From JAYVYM01 sp046593925 (GTDB lineage Bacteria > Actinomycetota > Actinomycetes > Mycobacteriales > SCTD01), in contig JBKJQN010000102.1 in NCBI GenBank assembly GCA_046593925.1, forward strand, positions 1 to 64,000: a DNA stretch of 64,000 nucleotides, written 5' to 3'. Within the stretch, counting starts at the first letter, position 1; each line of letters starts with the position of its first letter. A program made the position numbers and the translations under genes. Under the pieces are notes generated by a model. That model was not told the DNA's origin. It saw only the letters and a list, made by a program, of their open reading frames with translations, and did not search any database. This document shows, piece by piece, positions 24,931 to 33,906 of the stretch.

Positions 24931-27167
24931 GACGGGCTGCCCGGCAACGACCGGCCGGCCGCCCCAGCCGGTTCGGCCTCGCGCTGGCGGCCCTCGTCGC
25001 GGCCCTGGGCCCGCTGCTGGTCGCGGCGCCGGCACGCGCCCAGGCCGTCCCGGACGCCGGCCCCTCCGTCGGCCGGACCGTCGCCGGCCCGCTGACGGTG
25101 ACCGTGACGGACCTGCGCCCGCGGGCCCCCCAGCCCGGCGGCGACCTGCAGGTCGTCGGAGCCCTCACCAACGCCGGAACCGTCACACTGCACGACCTGC
25201 AGCTGCGGGTCCACGTAGCCGGGCGGCTGGCGACCCGCGGCGAGCTGCGCCAGTCCGACGCGCAACAACCGGCCTGGCGCGAGCCACGTCACGTCGAGCC
25301 GCTGGCCGACATCCCGCCGGGGGGCCGACTCGCCCTGGATCTGCGGATGCCCGTGGACGACCTGCGGCTGGGCATGAACGGCGTCTACCCGCTGCAGATC
25401 GAGGTGCGTGGGCTGCGTGGGTCGCAGGCCCGCGCACAGCTCGGCCAGGTGGCGACCTACCTGCCCTGGTTCGGCGGAACGACCGTCGACCCGCTGCGCA
25501 TCGCCTGGCTGTGGCCGCTCGTGGACCAGCCGCGGCGCGGTCCCCGCGAGACGATGCTGGACGAGGTACTGGCAACCTCGCTGTCACCGGACGGCCGGCT
25601 GGGCCACAGCCTGGCGGCGTCGCGCGCCGCCGAGTCGGGTAGCTGCCCGGCAGCCGCCGAGCCGCCGGCCGCGCGCGCCGCCGCGACCACCACGTCGCCT
25701 GGGCCATGCCGTCCGGCGACAGTGACATACGCCGTCGACCCGGCGCTGCTGTTCGACGCGGAGGCGATGACCCGCGACTACGCCGTGCAGGCGGCGGGCG
25801 GGGCCACCGTCCCGGGCGTCGGCAGCGCGGCAGCCACCTCCTGGCTCACCTCGCTGCGGGCCGGGGCCGGGGCCGGCGGGGTCGTCGCCCTGCCGTTCGC
25901 CGACCCCGATGTCGTCGCGCTGACCCGCGGGTCCACCGGGCTCGCCGCCGACGTGGCCACGGCCCGCACCCTCGGTGTCACCGTGACCCGGGACGTTCTG
26001 GGCGTCGACGCGCTGCAGACCGTGTCCTTCCCGCCACCAGGACGGCTGTCCGACGCGGCCTTCGATGCGTTGACGACCGGGTCGACCCGGGCCGTCGTGC
26101 TGGGTGACGACGCCGTGACGCCCGTGGCGGCGAACAGCCGCAGCACGCCCGGGGCCCGGGTGGCGCTGCCCCCGAGCACGACGTCGGGCGCGGTCACCGG
26201 CCTGGTCGTCGACCGCGGGCTGTCCGACCTGCTGGTCCCCGGACAGCCGCAGGACGCCCGGCTCGCCGAGCAGCGCTGGCTGGTGGAGACCGCGATGATC
26301 TCGGCCGAGCTGCCCAACCGCGGCCGCACCCTGCTCGTCACCCCACCGCGCCGGGGTCAGTTCGACCCGGCGGTCGTGGGCGCCGCGCTCGCCGACAGCG
26401 GCCGGGTCCCCTGGATGTGCCCGGTCCGGCTCTCCGACGTCGTCGCGGCCGCCGAGAGCTGTCCCGGAGCCACCGTCGCACCGTCCTACGTCCCGGACCG
26501 GACGGCCGACCTCGCCCAGACCGACCCGCACGGCGCCGCACTGCCCGCCGACCTGCTCGGCCGGGTGGCGCAGGTGCGTGCAGCAGCGACCCAGCTCACC
26601 GGCAGCGTGATCAAGGGTGGCACCGAACAGACCCAGAACACCAGGGCGCGGATGCAGCGGGCTTGGCTGCGGGGCGAGTCCAGCGCCTGGCGGGACGACC
26701 GCGCCGCCGGGGCGCAACTGATCGGCTTGGCGTCCGCAGACGTCGAGGAGCTGCGCTCCAAAGTGTCGGTGCTGACCGGCCAGATCACCCTGACGAGCAA
26801 CAACGGCCGGGTGTCGGTGGCCGTCGTCAACGAGCTGGACCAACCCGTGACCGTTGCCGTCCGCCTGCGCGCCCCCGCCGACGCGCGGCTGTCCAAGGCC
26901 CAGACAGACGTGCTCGAAGTGCCGGCGCGCACCAGCCTGCCGGTACAGGTCGACGCGCACACCCTCACCAGCGGCCGGTTCGTCGTCAAGGCACAGCTCC
27001 TCGATCGCGACGGGGAGCCCTTCCGCGAGCCGCAGGAGCTGGTCGTACGGTCGACCCGCTACGGCACGGTGGCCCTCGCGGTGACCGGCTTGGGCGCGGC
27101 GGTGCTCCTGATCGCCGCCGGGATCCGGCTCGCCCGCCGGGCACTGCGACGGCCGGCCAGGGCGTGA
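24927..27167 (+). CDS. DUF6049-type secreted, membrane-anchored protein
   Basis: The 746-residue protein has a signal peptide (FGLALAALVAALGPLLVAAP, ending near ARA about residue 38), a large extracytoplasmic region and one C-terminal membrane helix (about 714-735) followed by a short basic tail. A homologue lies upstream of the murJ gene in other actinobacteria (Rv3909-like). Position suggests a role in envelope assembly with MurJ, which is inference. ATGA overlap with the Nudix gene and GTGA overlap with murJ indicate coupling. Confidence 0.85.
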   Translation: MRRAARQRPAGRPSRFGLALAALVAALGPLLVAAPARAQAVPDAGPSVGRTVAGPLTVTVTDLRPRAPQPGGDLQVVGALTNAGTVTLHDLQLRVHVAGRLATRGELRQSDAQQPAWREPRHVEPLADIPPGGRLALDLRMPVDDLRLGMNGVYPLQIEVRGLRGSQARAQLGQVATYLPWFGGTTVDPLRIAWLWPLVDQPRRGPRETMLDEVLATSLSPDGRLGHSLAASRAAESGSCPAAAEPPAARAAATTTSPGPCRPATVTYAVDPALLFDAEAMTRDYAVQAAGGATVPGVGSAAATSWLTSLRAGAGAGGVVALPFADPDVVALTRGSTGLAADVATARTLGVTVTRDVLGVDALQTVSFPPPGRLSDAAFDALTTGSTRAVVLGDDAVTPVAANSRSTPGARVALPPSTTSGAVTGLVVDRGLSDLLVPGQPQDARLAEQRWLVETAMISAELPNRGRTLLVTPPRRGQFDPAVVGAALADSGRVPWMCPVRLSDVVAAAESCPGATVAPSYVPDRTADLAQTDPHGAALPADLLGRVAQVRAAATQLTGSVIKGGTEQTQNTRARMQRAWLRGESSAWRDDRAAGAQLIGLASADVEELRSKVSVLTGQITLTSNNGRVSVAVVNELDQPVTVAVRLRAPADARLSKAQTDVLEVPARTSLPVQVDAHTLTSGRFVVKAQLLDRDGEPFREPQELVVRSTRYGTVALAVTGLGAAVLLIAAGIRLARRALRRPARA

Positions 27168-28771
27168 GCACGCTGCAGAGCTCGACCCGCACGATGGCGT
27201 TCGGCACGATCGCCTCCCGCGGCACTGGCTTCCTGCGCACCGCGGTCGTCGCCGGCGTGCTCGGCTTCGGCGGCGTCGGCGACGCCTTCAACCTCGCCAA
27301 TACCGCGCCGAACATCATCTACGACCTGCTGCTCGGGGGCGTCCTGTCCAGCGTGGTCGTGCCGCTGCTCGTCCGGGCCGCCAAGCAGGACGGCGACGCC
27401 GGCGAGGCGTACGCGCAGCGGCTGCTCTCCCTGACGGTGCTGGTGCTCGGCGCGGCCTCGCTGCTGCTCGTGGTGTTCGCCCCCGTGCTGGTCGCGGTGT
27501 ACGCCGGGTCAGGCACCGACCCGGCGACCCGTGACCTCGCGATCCTGTTCGCGCGATTCTTCCTGCCACAGGTGTTGTTCTACGGCGCCGGCGCGGTGAT
27601 GGGCGCCTACCTGAACACCCGCGGGCGGTTCGGGCCGCCGATGTGGGCACCGGTGCTCAACAACGTCGTCGTCATCGTCACCGGTGGGGTGTTCGCGCTG
27701 CTGCCCGGGCCCGGCCCGCTGGACCCCGGCACGATCACCAGCACCCAGGTCACGGTGCTCGGGATCGGTGTGACGCTGGGCATCGTCGCCCAGACGGCCG
27801 CCCTGGTCCCGGCGCTGCGGGCCACCGGCTTCCGTTTCCTACCGCGGCTGGACCTGCGCGGCACGGGGCTGTCGGCGGCAGGCCGGCTCGCCGGCTGGGT
27901 CGTCCTGTACGTCGTCGCCAACCAGATCGCGTACTTCGTGCTGGTGCGGCTGGCCCTCACCGCGGGCCGGCACGCGCCGGGCCGGGGCTACTCGCCGTTC
28001 GTCAACGCGTTCCTGCTCTGGCAGCTGCCACACGCCGTTGTCGCCGTCAGCGTCATCACCGCCCTGTTGCCGCAGCTGAGCCGGGCCGCGGCGGACGGCC
28101 GCCACCGCGAGCTGACCACCGCACTGTCGCGGGGCCTGCGCCTCACCCTTGCGGTGCTGGTACCCGCCGCGGTCGCGTACGCCGTCCTCGGCCGGTCGAT
28201 CGCGACCCTGGTCTTCGCGCACGGCAACGTGTCCGTACCGGACGCGCGCTTCGTGGGCGTCCTGCTCGGGGTGCTCGCCGTCGGCCTTGTCCCGTTCAGC
28301 GTCTACCAGCTGCAGCTACGCGGCTTCTACGCCCTGCAGGACACCCGCACCCCCACCCTCATCAACATTGGCGTGAACGTCACGATGGTGGTCGTCGACC
28401 TGGTGCTGTTCGCCCTGCTGCCCGACGAGCTGCGGGTGGTCGGCCTCGCGGCCGGCCAGTCGGCGTCGTTCGTCGTCGGCCAGGTCGTCGGTGCGAGGGT
28501 GCTGCGCCGGCGGACCGGCACGCCCGACGACCCACTGGTGGTTCGCACCGCGGTGCGGTGCCTGGCGGCGAGCCTGCCGCCGGCCGCCCTCGCCCTTGCT
28601 CTCGGCGCTGCGGTCGCCCGCACCCTCGGCACCGGAGCAGTCGGCGCGCTCGTCACCGTCACCGTCGGCGGCCCGCTGCTGCTGGTCGGCTACGTCCTGC
28701 TTGTTCGCCGGATGCGGGTCCCGGAGGTCGACGAGGCGGTCCGGCCGCTGCTCGCCCGGCTCGGCCGCTGA
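27164..28771 (+). CDS. murJ: Lipid II flippase MurJ
   Basis: MurJ carries lipid II across the membrane for peptidoglycan synthesis. The 535-residue product has about 14 hydrophobic segments and the family signatures SRGTGFLRTAVVAGVLG, GDAFNLANTAPN, LLGGVLSSVVVPLL and LQLRGFYALQDTRTPT. The GTG overlaps the stop of the DUF6049 gene. In mycobacteria the homologue MviN is fused to a pseudokinase and an extracellular domain; here these are in a separate gene at 29,326. Confidence 0.95.
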   Translation: MSTLQSSTRTMAFGTIASRGTGFLRTAVVAGVLGFGGVGDAFNLANTAPNIIYDLLLGGVLSSVVVPLLVRAAKQDGDAGEAYAQRLLSLTVLVLGAASLLLVVFAPVLVAVYAGSGTDPATRDLAILFARFFLPQVLFYGAGAVMGAYLNTRGRFGPPMWAPVLNNVVVIVTGGVFALLPGPGPLDPGTITSTQVTVLGIGVTLGIVAQTAALVPALRATGFRFLPRLDLRGTGLSAAGRLAGWVVLYVVANQIAYFVLVRLALTAGRHAPGRGYSPFVNAFLLWQLPHAVVAVSVITALLPQLSRAAADGRHRELTTALSRGLRLTLAVLVPAAVAYAVLGRSIATLVFAHGNVSVPDARFVGVLLGVLAVGLVPFSVYQLQLRGFYALQDTRTPTLINIGVNVTMVVVDLVLFALLPDELRVVGLAAGQSASFVVGQVVGARVLRRRTGTPDDPLVVRTAVRCLAASLPPAALALALGAAVARTLGTGAVGALVTVTVGGPLLLVGYVLLVRRMRVPEVDEAVRPLLARLGR

Positions 28772-28813
28772 GGCCGGGCACTCAAGATCAACCTGGCCGG
28801 CGCCGATGCCGCC

Positions 28814-29218
28814 GTGGTGAGGGTGGCCGGAGAGCGCGAGCGCGGCGACGTCATCCTGGGCTGGCTCACCCGGCTGGTGGTGGTGCTCTCGCTGGTCGCG
28901 GTGGTCGGCTACGACGGCATCAGCCTGCTGGCGTCGCGGCTGCGGGTGGCAGACAGCGCGACCAGGGCGGCGCTCGCGGCATCGGAGGCCTGGCCGCCGG
29001 GACGCGTACCCAGCACCGCCGCGCAGACCTCGTTTGACGCAGCCCAGGCGACCCTTCACCCCGGTGACCGGGTAGACGCGCCGAGCTTCACGGTGACCGG
29101 CACGGGCACGGTCGACCTGACCGTCGAGTCGACCGCCTCGACCCTGCTTCTGCGCCGGATCGGCCCGCTGCGCCACCTCGCGTACGTCCAGGCGCACGGC
29201 CACGCGGCCGGCCGCTGA
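28814..29218 (+). CDS. Hypothetical single-pass membrane protein
   Basis: The 134-residue product has one N-terminal hydrophobic segment (about 14-38, LGWLTRLVVVLSLVAVVGYDG) and a soluble, Ala/Thr-rich remainder that would face outward. It lies between murJ and the pseudokinase gene on the same strand. Three in-frame GTG codons (28814, 28817, 28823) compete and none has a ribosome binding site, so the start is uncertain. No family recognised. The topology is like secretion or pilus accessory proteins, but this is weak. Confidence 0.7.
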   Translation: MVRVAGERERGDVILGWLTRLVVVLSLVAVVGYDGISLLASRLRVADSATRAALAASEAWPPGRVPSTAAQTSFDAAQATLHPGDRVDAPSFTVTGTGTVDLTVESTASTLLLRRIGPLRHLAYVQAHGHAAGR

Positions 29219-29325
29219 GGCGTTTCCACCTGTCAGTGACCCTGACTGCGCGCAGGCGCCACTACGCTTGAGGTACCCGGTCGGCGCCCGTCGGTGGTGC
29301 CGGCGCCAGGAACGGGAGGTCGCGC

Positions 29326-30849
29326 GTGTCGCCCGGTCCGACCTCCCCGACACCGACCCCCGCCCGCGGCGACAGCGAGCGGGTTGCTCTCGCCCCGCAG
29401 CCGGCTGACGAAGCCCCGCTCGTCGGTGTCGGCGAGGTGCTGGCCCAGCGATACCGGCTGGAGCGCCCGATGTCCGTACCGGCCGGCTCGGCGTCGGTGC
29501 TCTGGCGGGCCCACGACGAGGTGCTGGCCCGGCCGGTCGCCGTCAAGCTGCTGCCCGCCCGGGACCGGCGGGCGACCGGCTTCCTGGAGGCCGCCACCCG
29601 TGCAGGCATGGTCCAGGCCCGGCCGCTGACCCGGGTCTACGACGCCGCGGTCGAGCCGCGCTCGAGCCGCCCGTCGTTGACGTACGTCATCAGGGAGTGG
29701 GTCGAGGGCCAGGACCTGACTGCCCTGCTGGCCGGTGGCCCGCTGGAGCCGGCGGAGGCCGTCGACCTGGCCGTGCAGGGCGCCGAGGCGCTCGTCGAGC
29801 TGCACGCCGCCGGCGCCGTGCACGGCGCCCTGCACCCCGGCAACGCACTGGTCACGGCCGACGGCCGGCTGCGGCTCACCGACAGCGGTGTCTCCGCGGT
29901 GCTGCGCGACGGCGCTCCAGGACCGGCCGATGACGTACGCGCGCTCGGGACACTGCTGTACGCCATGCTGACGGCCCGCTGGCCCGAGGACACGCTCGAC
30001 CAGCCCGCCCGCGGGCTGCCGGGCGCGCCCAGGAACGAGCACGGCGTGTGCAGTCCCCGGCAGGTCCGGGCCGGCCTGTCGCGAGCGCTCGACGGCGTCG
30101 TGGTCCGCACGCTGCACCCGGAGCGACCCGGCGGCCTGCCGCCACTGACCGACGCTCCCGCCCTGCTGGCGGCCCTCGAGGCGGTCGCCCGTGCCGTTCA
30201 CCGCGACGCGCAGCCGCAGGCTCCGCAGGGCCCGGGGCGGCTGCGGCGGGCCGCGCCGTGGGTAGCGGTCGCCGCGGTGCTGCTGCTGGTCGGGGTCATC
30301 GCGTACTCCCTGGGGCTGTCCGTCGGCGAGGTGCCGCCGGTCGACCAGGGGCTGGGTCGGGCGTCGACCTCCGGCGCCCCTGCGGCCCTGGGCGCACCCG
30401 GCCCGATCGACCTCACGTCGGTCCCGGTGCGCGACTTCGACCCGTACGCGCGGCCGCCGCAGGAGCAACCCGACCAGGTCGTCAACGCCCACGACGGCGA
30501 GCCGTCCACCTCCTGGGCGACCGACCTGTACCGCACGGACCAGTTCGGTGGCCTCAAGCCCGGCGTCGGGCTGCTGGTCGACCTCGGCGTGCCGACCGCG
30601 CTCGCCGAGGTCGACGTCGACCTCACCAGGGCCGGGGCCGACCTCGAGCTGCGGGCCGCCGACGCGGTCGGCGCGGACGAGAAATCGCTGCCCGTCGTCG
30701 CCCGTGACGCAAACCGGAAGGGTGTCGCGACCCTGGCGGTGCCGCAGGGCACGACCGCCCGTTACTGGCTGGTCTGGATCACCAGGCTGCCGCCGGACGG
30801 CGGACAGTTCCGGGCCGGGATCAACGAGCTGCGCTTCGTACGGCGCTGA
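29326..30849 (+). CDS. Membrane pseudokinase with extracellular discoidin-like domain
   Basis: The 507-residue product has a cytoplasmic kinase-like domain (about 40-290), a membrane helix (about 310-331) and an outer domain (about 375-505) with NAHDGEPSTSWATD, typical of F5/8C (discoidin) folds. The glycine loop is replaced (VPAGSASVLW). The ATP lysine is kept (PVAVKLL), the catalytic loop is HGALHPGN without Asp, and DFG is DSG. It should not phosphorylate. The arrangement equals the C-terminal half of mycobacterial MviN, whose pseudokinase recruits FhaA when phosphorylated. GTG start with GGGAGG at 6 nt. Confidence 0.9.
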   Translation: MSPGPTSPTPTPARGDSERVALAPQPADEAPLVGVGEVLAQRYRLERPMSVPAGSASVLWRAHDEVLARPVAVKLLPARDRRATGFLEAATRAGMVQARPLTRVYDAAVEPRSSRPSLTYVIREWVEGQDLTALLAGGPLEPAEAVDLAVQGAEALVELHAAGAVHGALHPGNALVTADGRLRLTDSGVSAVLRDGAPGPADDVRALGTLLYAMLTARWPEDTLDQPARGLPGAPRNEHGVCSPRQVRAGLSRALDGVVVRTLHPERPGGLPPLTDAPALLAALEAVARAVHRDAQPQAPQGPGRLRRAAPWVAVAAVLLLVGVIAYSLGLSVGEVPPVDQGLGRASTSGAPAALGAPGPIDLTSVPVRDFDPYARPPQEQPDQVVNAHDGEPSTSWATDLYRTDQFGGLKPGVGLLVDLGVPTALAEVDVDLTRAGADLELRAADAVGADEKSLPVVARDANRKGVATLAVPQGTTARYWLVWITRLPPDGGQFRAGINELRFVRR

Positions 30850-30880
30850 GTGTGCCCGGCGACCGACGCAGCGGGGCGCG

Positions 30881-31510
30881 ATGATCGCCGACGACGCACG
30901 CGACCGCGACCTGCTGGCAGCCCACCTGCGCGGCGACCCGGAGGCGTTCGGCGCCCTCGCCGGCCTGCACCGCGACCGGCTGTACGCCGTCGCGGTGCGC
31001 ACCCTCGGCGGCTCACCGCAGGCCCGCGACGAGGCCGCGGACGCCGTGCAGGACGCCTTGCTGTCGGCGTACCGCGCGGCCGGGTCCTACCGCGGGCAGG
31101 CGCAGGTCAGCACCTGGCTGCACCGGATCGTGGTCAACGCCTGCCTGGACGGTCTGCGCCGGCGCGCGGCCCGGCCCACTGTGCCGTTGCCCGACCGCGA
31201 GCCGGCCGATCCCCGCGACAAGCTCGACGAGTCCGAGACGGCCGCCGACGTGCAGGCGGCGCTGGCCGCGCTGCCCGTCGACCAGCGCGCCGCGATCGTG
31301 CTGGTCGACCTGGCGGGCTGGCCGGTGGAGCAGGCCGCCGACGTGCTGGGCGTCCCGGTCGGGACGGTCAAGAGCCGCTGCTCGCGCGGCCGGGCCCGGC
31401 TGGCCGTCGCGCTCGGTCACCTGCGGAACCCCGAGGCGGCGGCGGCCGTCCCACAGGGCGTCGACCCGCCCCGCGGAGGGGACCACCCGCCGGCCGGAGG
31501 AGGAACGTGA
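30881..31510 (+). CDS. sigM: ECF RNA polymerase sigma factor (SigM-like)
   Basis: The 209-residue product has region 2 (DPEAFGALAGLHRDRLY...; VQDALLSAYRAAGSYRG) and region 4 (ALPVDQRAAIVLVDLAGW followed by VPVGTVKSRCSRGRARL). These are typical of ECF sigma factors. The gene order murJ-pseudokinase-sigM-anti-sigma-trxB-trxA matches the mycobacterial sigM locus. Its stop overlaps the GTG of the anti-sigma gene. The C-terminal tail is Pro/Gly rich. Confidence 0.93.
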   Translation: MIADDARDRDLLAAHLRGDPEAFGALAGLHRDRLYAVAVRTLGGSPQARDEAADAVQDALLSAYRAAGSYRGQAQVSTWLHRIVVNACLDGLRRRAARPTVPLPDREPADPRDKLDESETAADVQAALAALPVDQRAAIVLVDLAGWPVEQAADVLGVPVGTVKSRCSRGRARLAVALGHLRNPEAAAAVPQGVDPPRGGDHPPAGGGT

Positions 31511-32268
31511 ACGGCCACCTAGATCTCGACGGGCTCGCTGACGTGCTCGCCGGCGAGGGCGCCGACACCGAGATGAGCCACCTGGCGGGCTGCCCGCGGT
31601 GCAGCGCGGCGCTGGTGGACCTCGAGGCGGCCCAGGCGCCCGTCCGGGCCGCGCTCGCCGCACTCCCGACACCCGAGGTACCTGCCGACCTCGCCGCCCG
31701 GCTCGATGCAGCGCTGTTACGGGCCCACGAGCGCTCTGATGTCGTACGGCTGCCCCAGCGCGTCGTACGCCGGCACCGGGTGTTCGCGGTCGCTGCCGGA
31801 GCCGTCGTGATGCTGGGCCTCGGCGGGCTCGCTGCCAGCCTGAGCCGGTCGGCAGACACCACGGCGACGACCAGCGCCGGCAGCCGCGCCGGGCCCGAGG
31901 CTGCGGCGGTCCCGGTCGTGCCGACCAGCAGCACCGGCACCGACTACGCGCCCCCTGACGCGCTCGCCGGCGCCCTGCCGGCCCTACTCCGCGGATCCGG
32001 CCCGCGGGCGGTTCCGGCTACGGGCGACGCGCTCGTCCGCCTGCACGACCCGGCCGAGCTCGCCGGCTGCCTGCTCGCGCTGGCCGGCCCGACGTCGGGG
32101 GGCGCCCCGCTGGCCCTGGACTACGCCCGGTACGCCGGGGCACCCGCCCTCGTCGTGGTGCTGCCAGCCGCCGCCGCCGGCAAGGTTGACGTCTTTGTCG
32201 TCGGCGCCGGCTGCCGCGCGGGGGCCGACCAGACGCTGCTGTTCACCCGGCTCGCCAAACCGTCCTGA
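31507..32268 (+). CDS. Membrane anti-sigma factor with zinc-binding motif
   Basis: The 253-residue protein has an N-terminal HLAGCPRC motif (Hx3Cx2C of ZAS-type anti-sigma factors), a membrane helix at about 96-116 (VFAVAAGAVVMLGLGGLAA), and an outer domain of about 130 residues. The start GTG overlaps the sigM stop (GTGA) and follows GGAGGAGGAAC. It should hold SigM at the membrane until a signal releases it. In mycobacteria the equivalent is called RsmA. Confidence 0.85.
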   Translation: MNGHLDLDGLADVLAGEGADTEMSHLAGCPRCSAALVDLEAAQAPVRAALAALPTPEVPADLAARLDAALLRAHERSDVVRLPQRVVRRHRVFAVAAGAVVMLGLGGLAASLSRSADTTATTSAGSRAGPEAAAVPVVPTSSTGTDYAPPDALAGALPALLRGSGPRAVPATGDALVRLHDPAELAGCLLALAGPTSGGAPLALDYARYAGAPALVVVLPAAAAGKVDVFVVGAGCRAGADQTLLFTRLAKPS

Positions 32269-32344
32269 CCCGGAAGAGCGCACCCGCCCTGGGTGTTGTG
32301 CCCGCGGGGCAGTGTGACCCCGTGACGTCGACGAAAGGACAGCT

Positions 32345-33391
32345 GTGAGCCTGACCGCCACTCCGGACGAGGTGCGCGAGGCCGTCGTCATCGGCTCGGG
32401 GCCCTCGGGCTACACCGCGGCGATCTACCTGGCCAGGGCCGGGTTGCGCCCGCTGGTGTTCGAAGGCTCCGTGACGGCGGGCGGGGCGCTGATGACCACG
32501 ACCGACGTCGAGAACTACCCCGGCTTCCCCGACGGGGTGATGGGCCCCGAGCTGATGGACAACCTGCGCAAGCAGGCCGAGCGCTTCGGTGCGGAGCTGG
32601 TCACCGACGACGTGACCGAGGTCGACCTGGCCGGTGACGTCAAGATCGTCAAGGTCGGCGAGACCGTGTACGGCGCCCGTACCGTCGTGCTGGCGATGGG
32701 GTCGGCGTACCGCGTCCTGGGCATCCCCGGCGAGGCGCGGCTGTCCGGTCGAGGGGTGTCCTGGTGCGCGACCTGCGACGGCTTCTTCTTCCGCGACCAG
32801 GAGATCGTCGTGGTGGGCGGCGGCGACAGCGCGCTCGAGGAGGCCACCTTCCTCACCCGGTTCGCCAGCAGGGTCTACCTCGTGCACCGTCGCGACACTT
32901 TGCGGGCCAGCAAGATCATGCAGGACCGGGCGCTCGGCAACGACAAGATCGTCCCGATCTGGGACACCGAGGTGCTGGAGGCGCTCGGAGCGGACCGGCT
33001 CGAGGGCGTCCAGCTTCGCAACCTCAAGACCGGCGAGCAGAGCACGCTGGCCGTCACCGGGCTGTTCATCGCCGTCGGGCACGACCCGCGCTCGGAGCTG
33101 GTCAAGGGCCAGGTCGAGATCGATGACCAGGGATATGTGGTCGTCCAGGCGCTGCACTCGACCGGGACGGATATGCCCGGCGTGTTCGCGGCCGGCGACC
33201 TCGTCGACCACACCTACCGCCAGGCGGTCACCGCGGCTGGGACCGGCTGCGCGGCGGCGCTGGACGCCGAGCGCTACCTGGCCGCCACCGAGGGGCCGGT
33301 GCACAGCGGTGCTGGCTGGGCCACCGGCGTCCCGTCAGCCCCGCCGGACGAGCCCTTCGACCGCGGCCACGGCGCCCTGCCCACCCCGTAG
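32345..33391 (+). CDS. trxB: Thioredoxin reductase
   Basis: This NADPH-dependent FAD enzyme reduces thioredoxin. The 348-residue product has the FAD-binding GSGPSGYTAAIYLARAG motif near the start, the redox centre WCATCDG (C141 and C144), the NADPH motif VVGGGDSALEEATFL and the FAD motif GVFAAGDLVDHTYRQ. The last ~30 residues extend past the usual end and are of low complexity. GTG 32345 follows AAAGGA. It sits upstream of trxA. Confidence 0.96.
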   Translation: MSLTATPDEVREAVVIGSGPSGYTAAIYLARAGLRPLVFEGSVTAGGALMTTTDVENYPGFPDGVMGPELMDNLRKQAERFGAELVTDDVTEVDLAGDVKIVKVGETVYGARTVVLAMGSAYRVLGIPGEARLSGRGVSWCATCDGFFFRDQEIVVVGGGDSALEEATFLTRFASRVYLVHRRDTLRASKIMQDRALGNDKIVPIWDTEVLEALGADRLEGVQLRNLKTGEQSTLAVTGLFIAVGHDPRSELVKGQVEIDDQGYVVVQALHSTGTDMPGVFAAGDLVDHTYRQAVTAAGTGCAAALDAERYLAATEGPVHSGAGWATGVPSAPPDEPFDRGHGALPTP

Positions 33392-33461
33392 CGCTGGGGA
33401 ATCGCGGGCCCCGACGACCGGTTCAACAGAATGCACCCCCCGAGACCCCGAGGAGCACCCC

Positions 33462-33788
33462 ATGGGCGCCAACACCAAGATCACGACAGACGCCACGTTC
33501 GCCGCCGACGTACTGCAGAGCGACAAGCCTGTCCTCGTTGACTTCTGGGCAGAGTGGTGCGGCCCGTGCAAGATGGTTGCCCCCGTGCTCGAAGAGATCG
33601 CCGGCGAGAACGCGGACAAGATCAGTGTGGTCAAGCTCAACATCGACGAGAACCCGGCGGCTGCCCGGGACTACCAGATCATGAGCATCCCGACGATGGC
33701 CGTCTTCCAGGGCGGCAAGATCGTCAAGTCGATTGTCGGGGCGAAGCCGAAGGCAGCCATCCTGCGCGACCTCGAGGCCTACCTGTAG
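33462..33788 (+). CDS. trxA: Thioredoxin
   Basis: The 108-residue thioredoxin has the active site WAEWCGPCKM and the cis-proline loop SIPTMAVF. ATG 33462 has GAGGAG at about 7 nt. It follows trxB by 70 bp in the conserved trxB-trxA pair and is followed by a strong hairpin. Confidence 0.97.
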   Translation: MGANTKITTDATFAADVLQSDKPVLVDFWAEWCGPCKMVAPVLEEIAGENADKISVVKLNIDENPAAARDYQIMSIPTMAVFQGGKIVKSIVGAKPKAAILRDLEAYL

Positions 33789-33818
33789 GCCAGGTCGCCC
33801 TCAGCACCGCGCGACACG

Positions 33819-33845
33819 CCGGCCGGCCCCCTACGGGCCGGCCGG
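33819..33845 (+). terminator. Hairpin terminator after trxA
   Basis: CCGGCCGGCCC and GGGCCGGCCGG form a perfect 11-bp stem with loop CCTAC, 31 nt after the trxA stop. A -10-like TAGACT for the next gene lies about 20 nt further on. Confidence 0.75.
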
Positions 33846-33906
33846 TTGCGCGTCCAGGCCGTCCTAGACTCGGGCCACCCGCCGAACCGAACCGGAGGAC
33901 CCCCGA

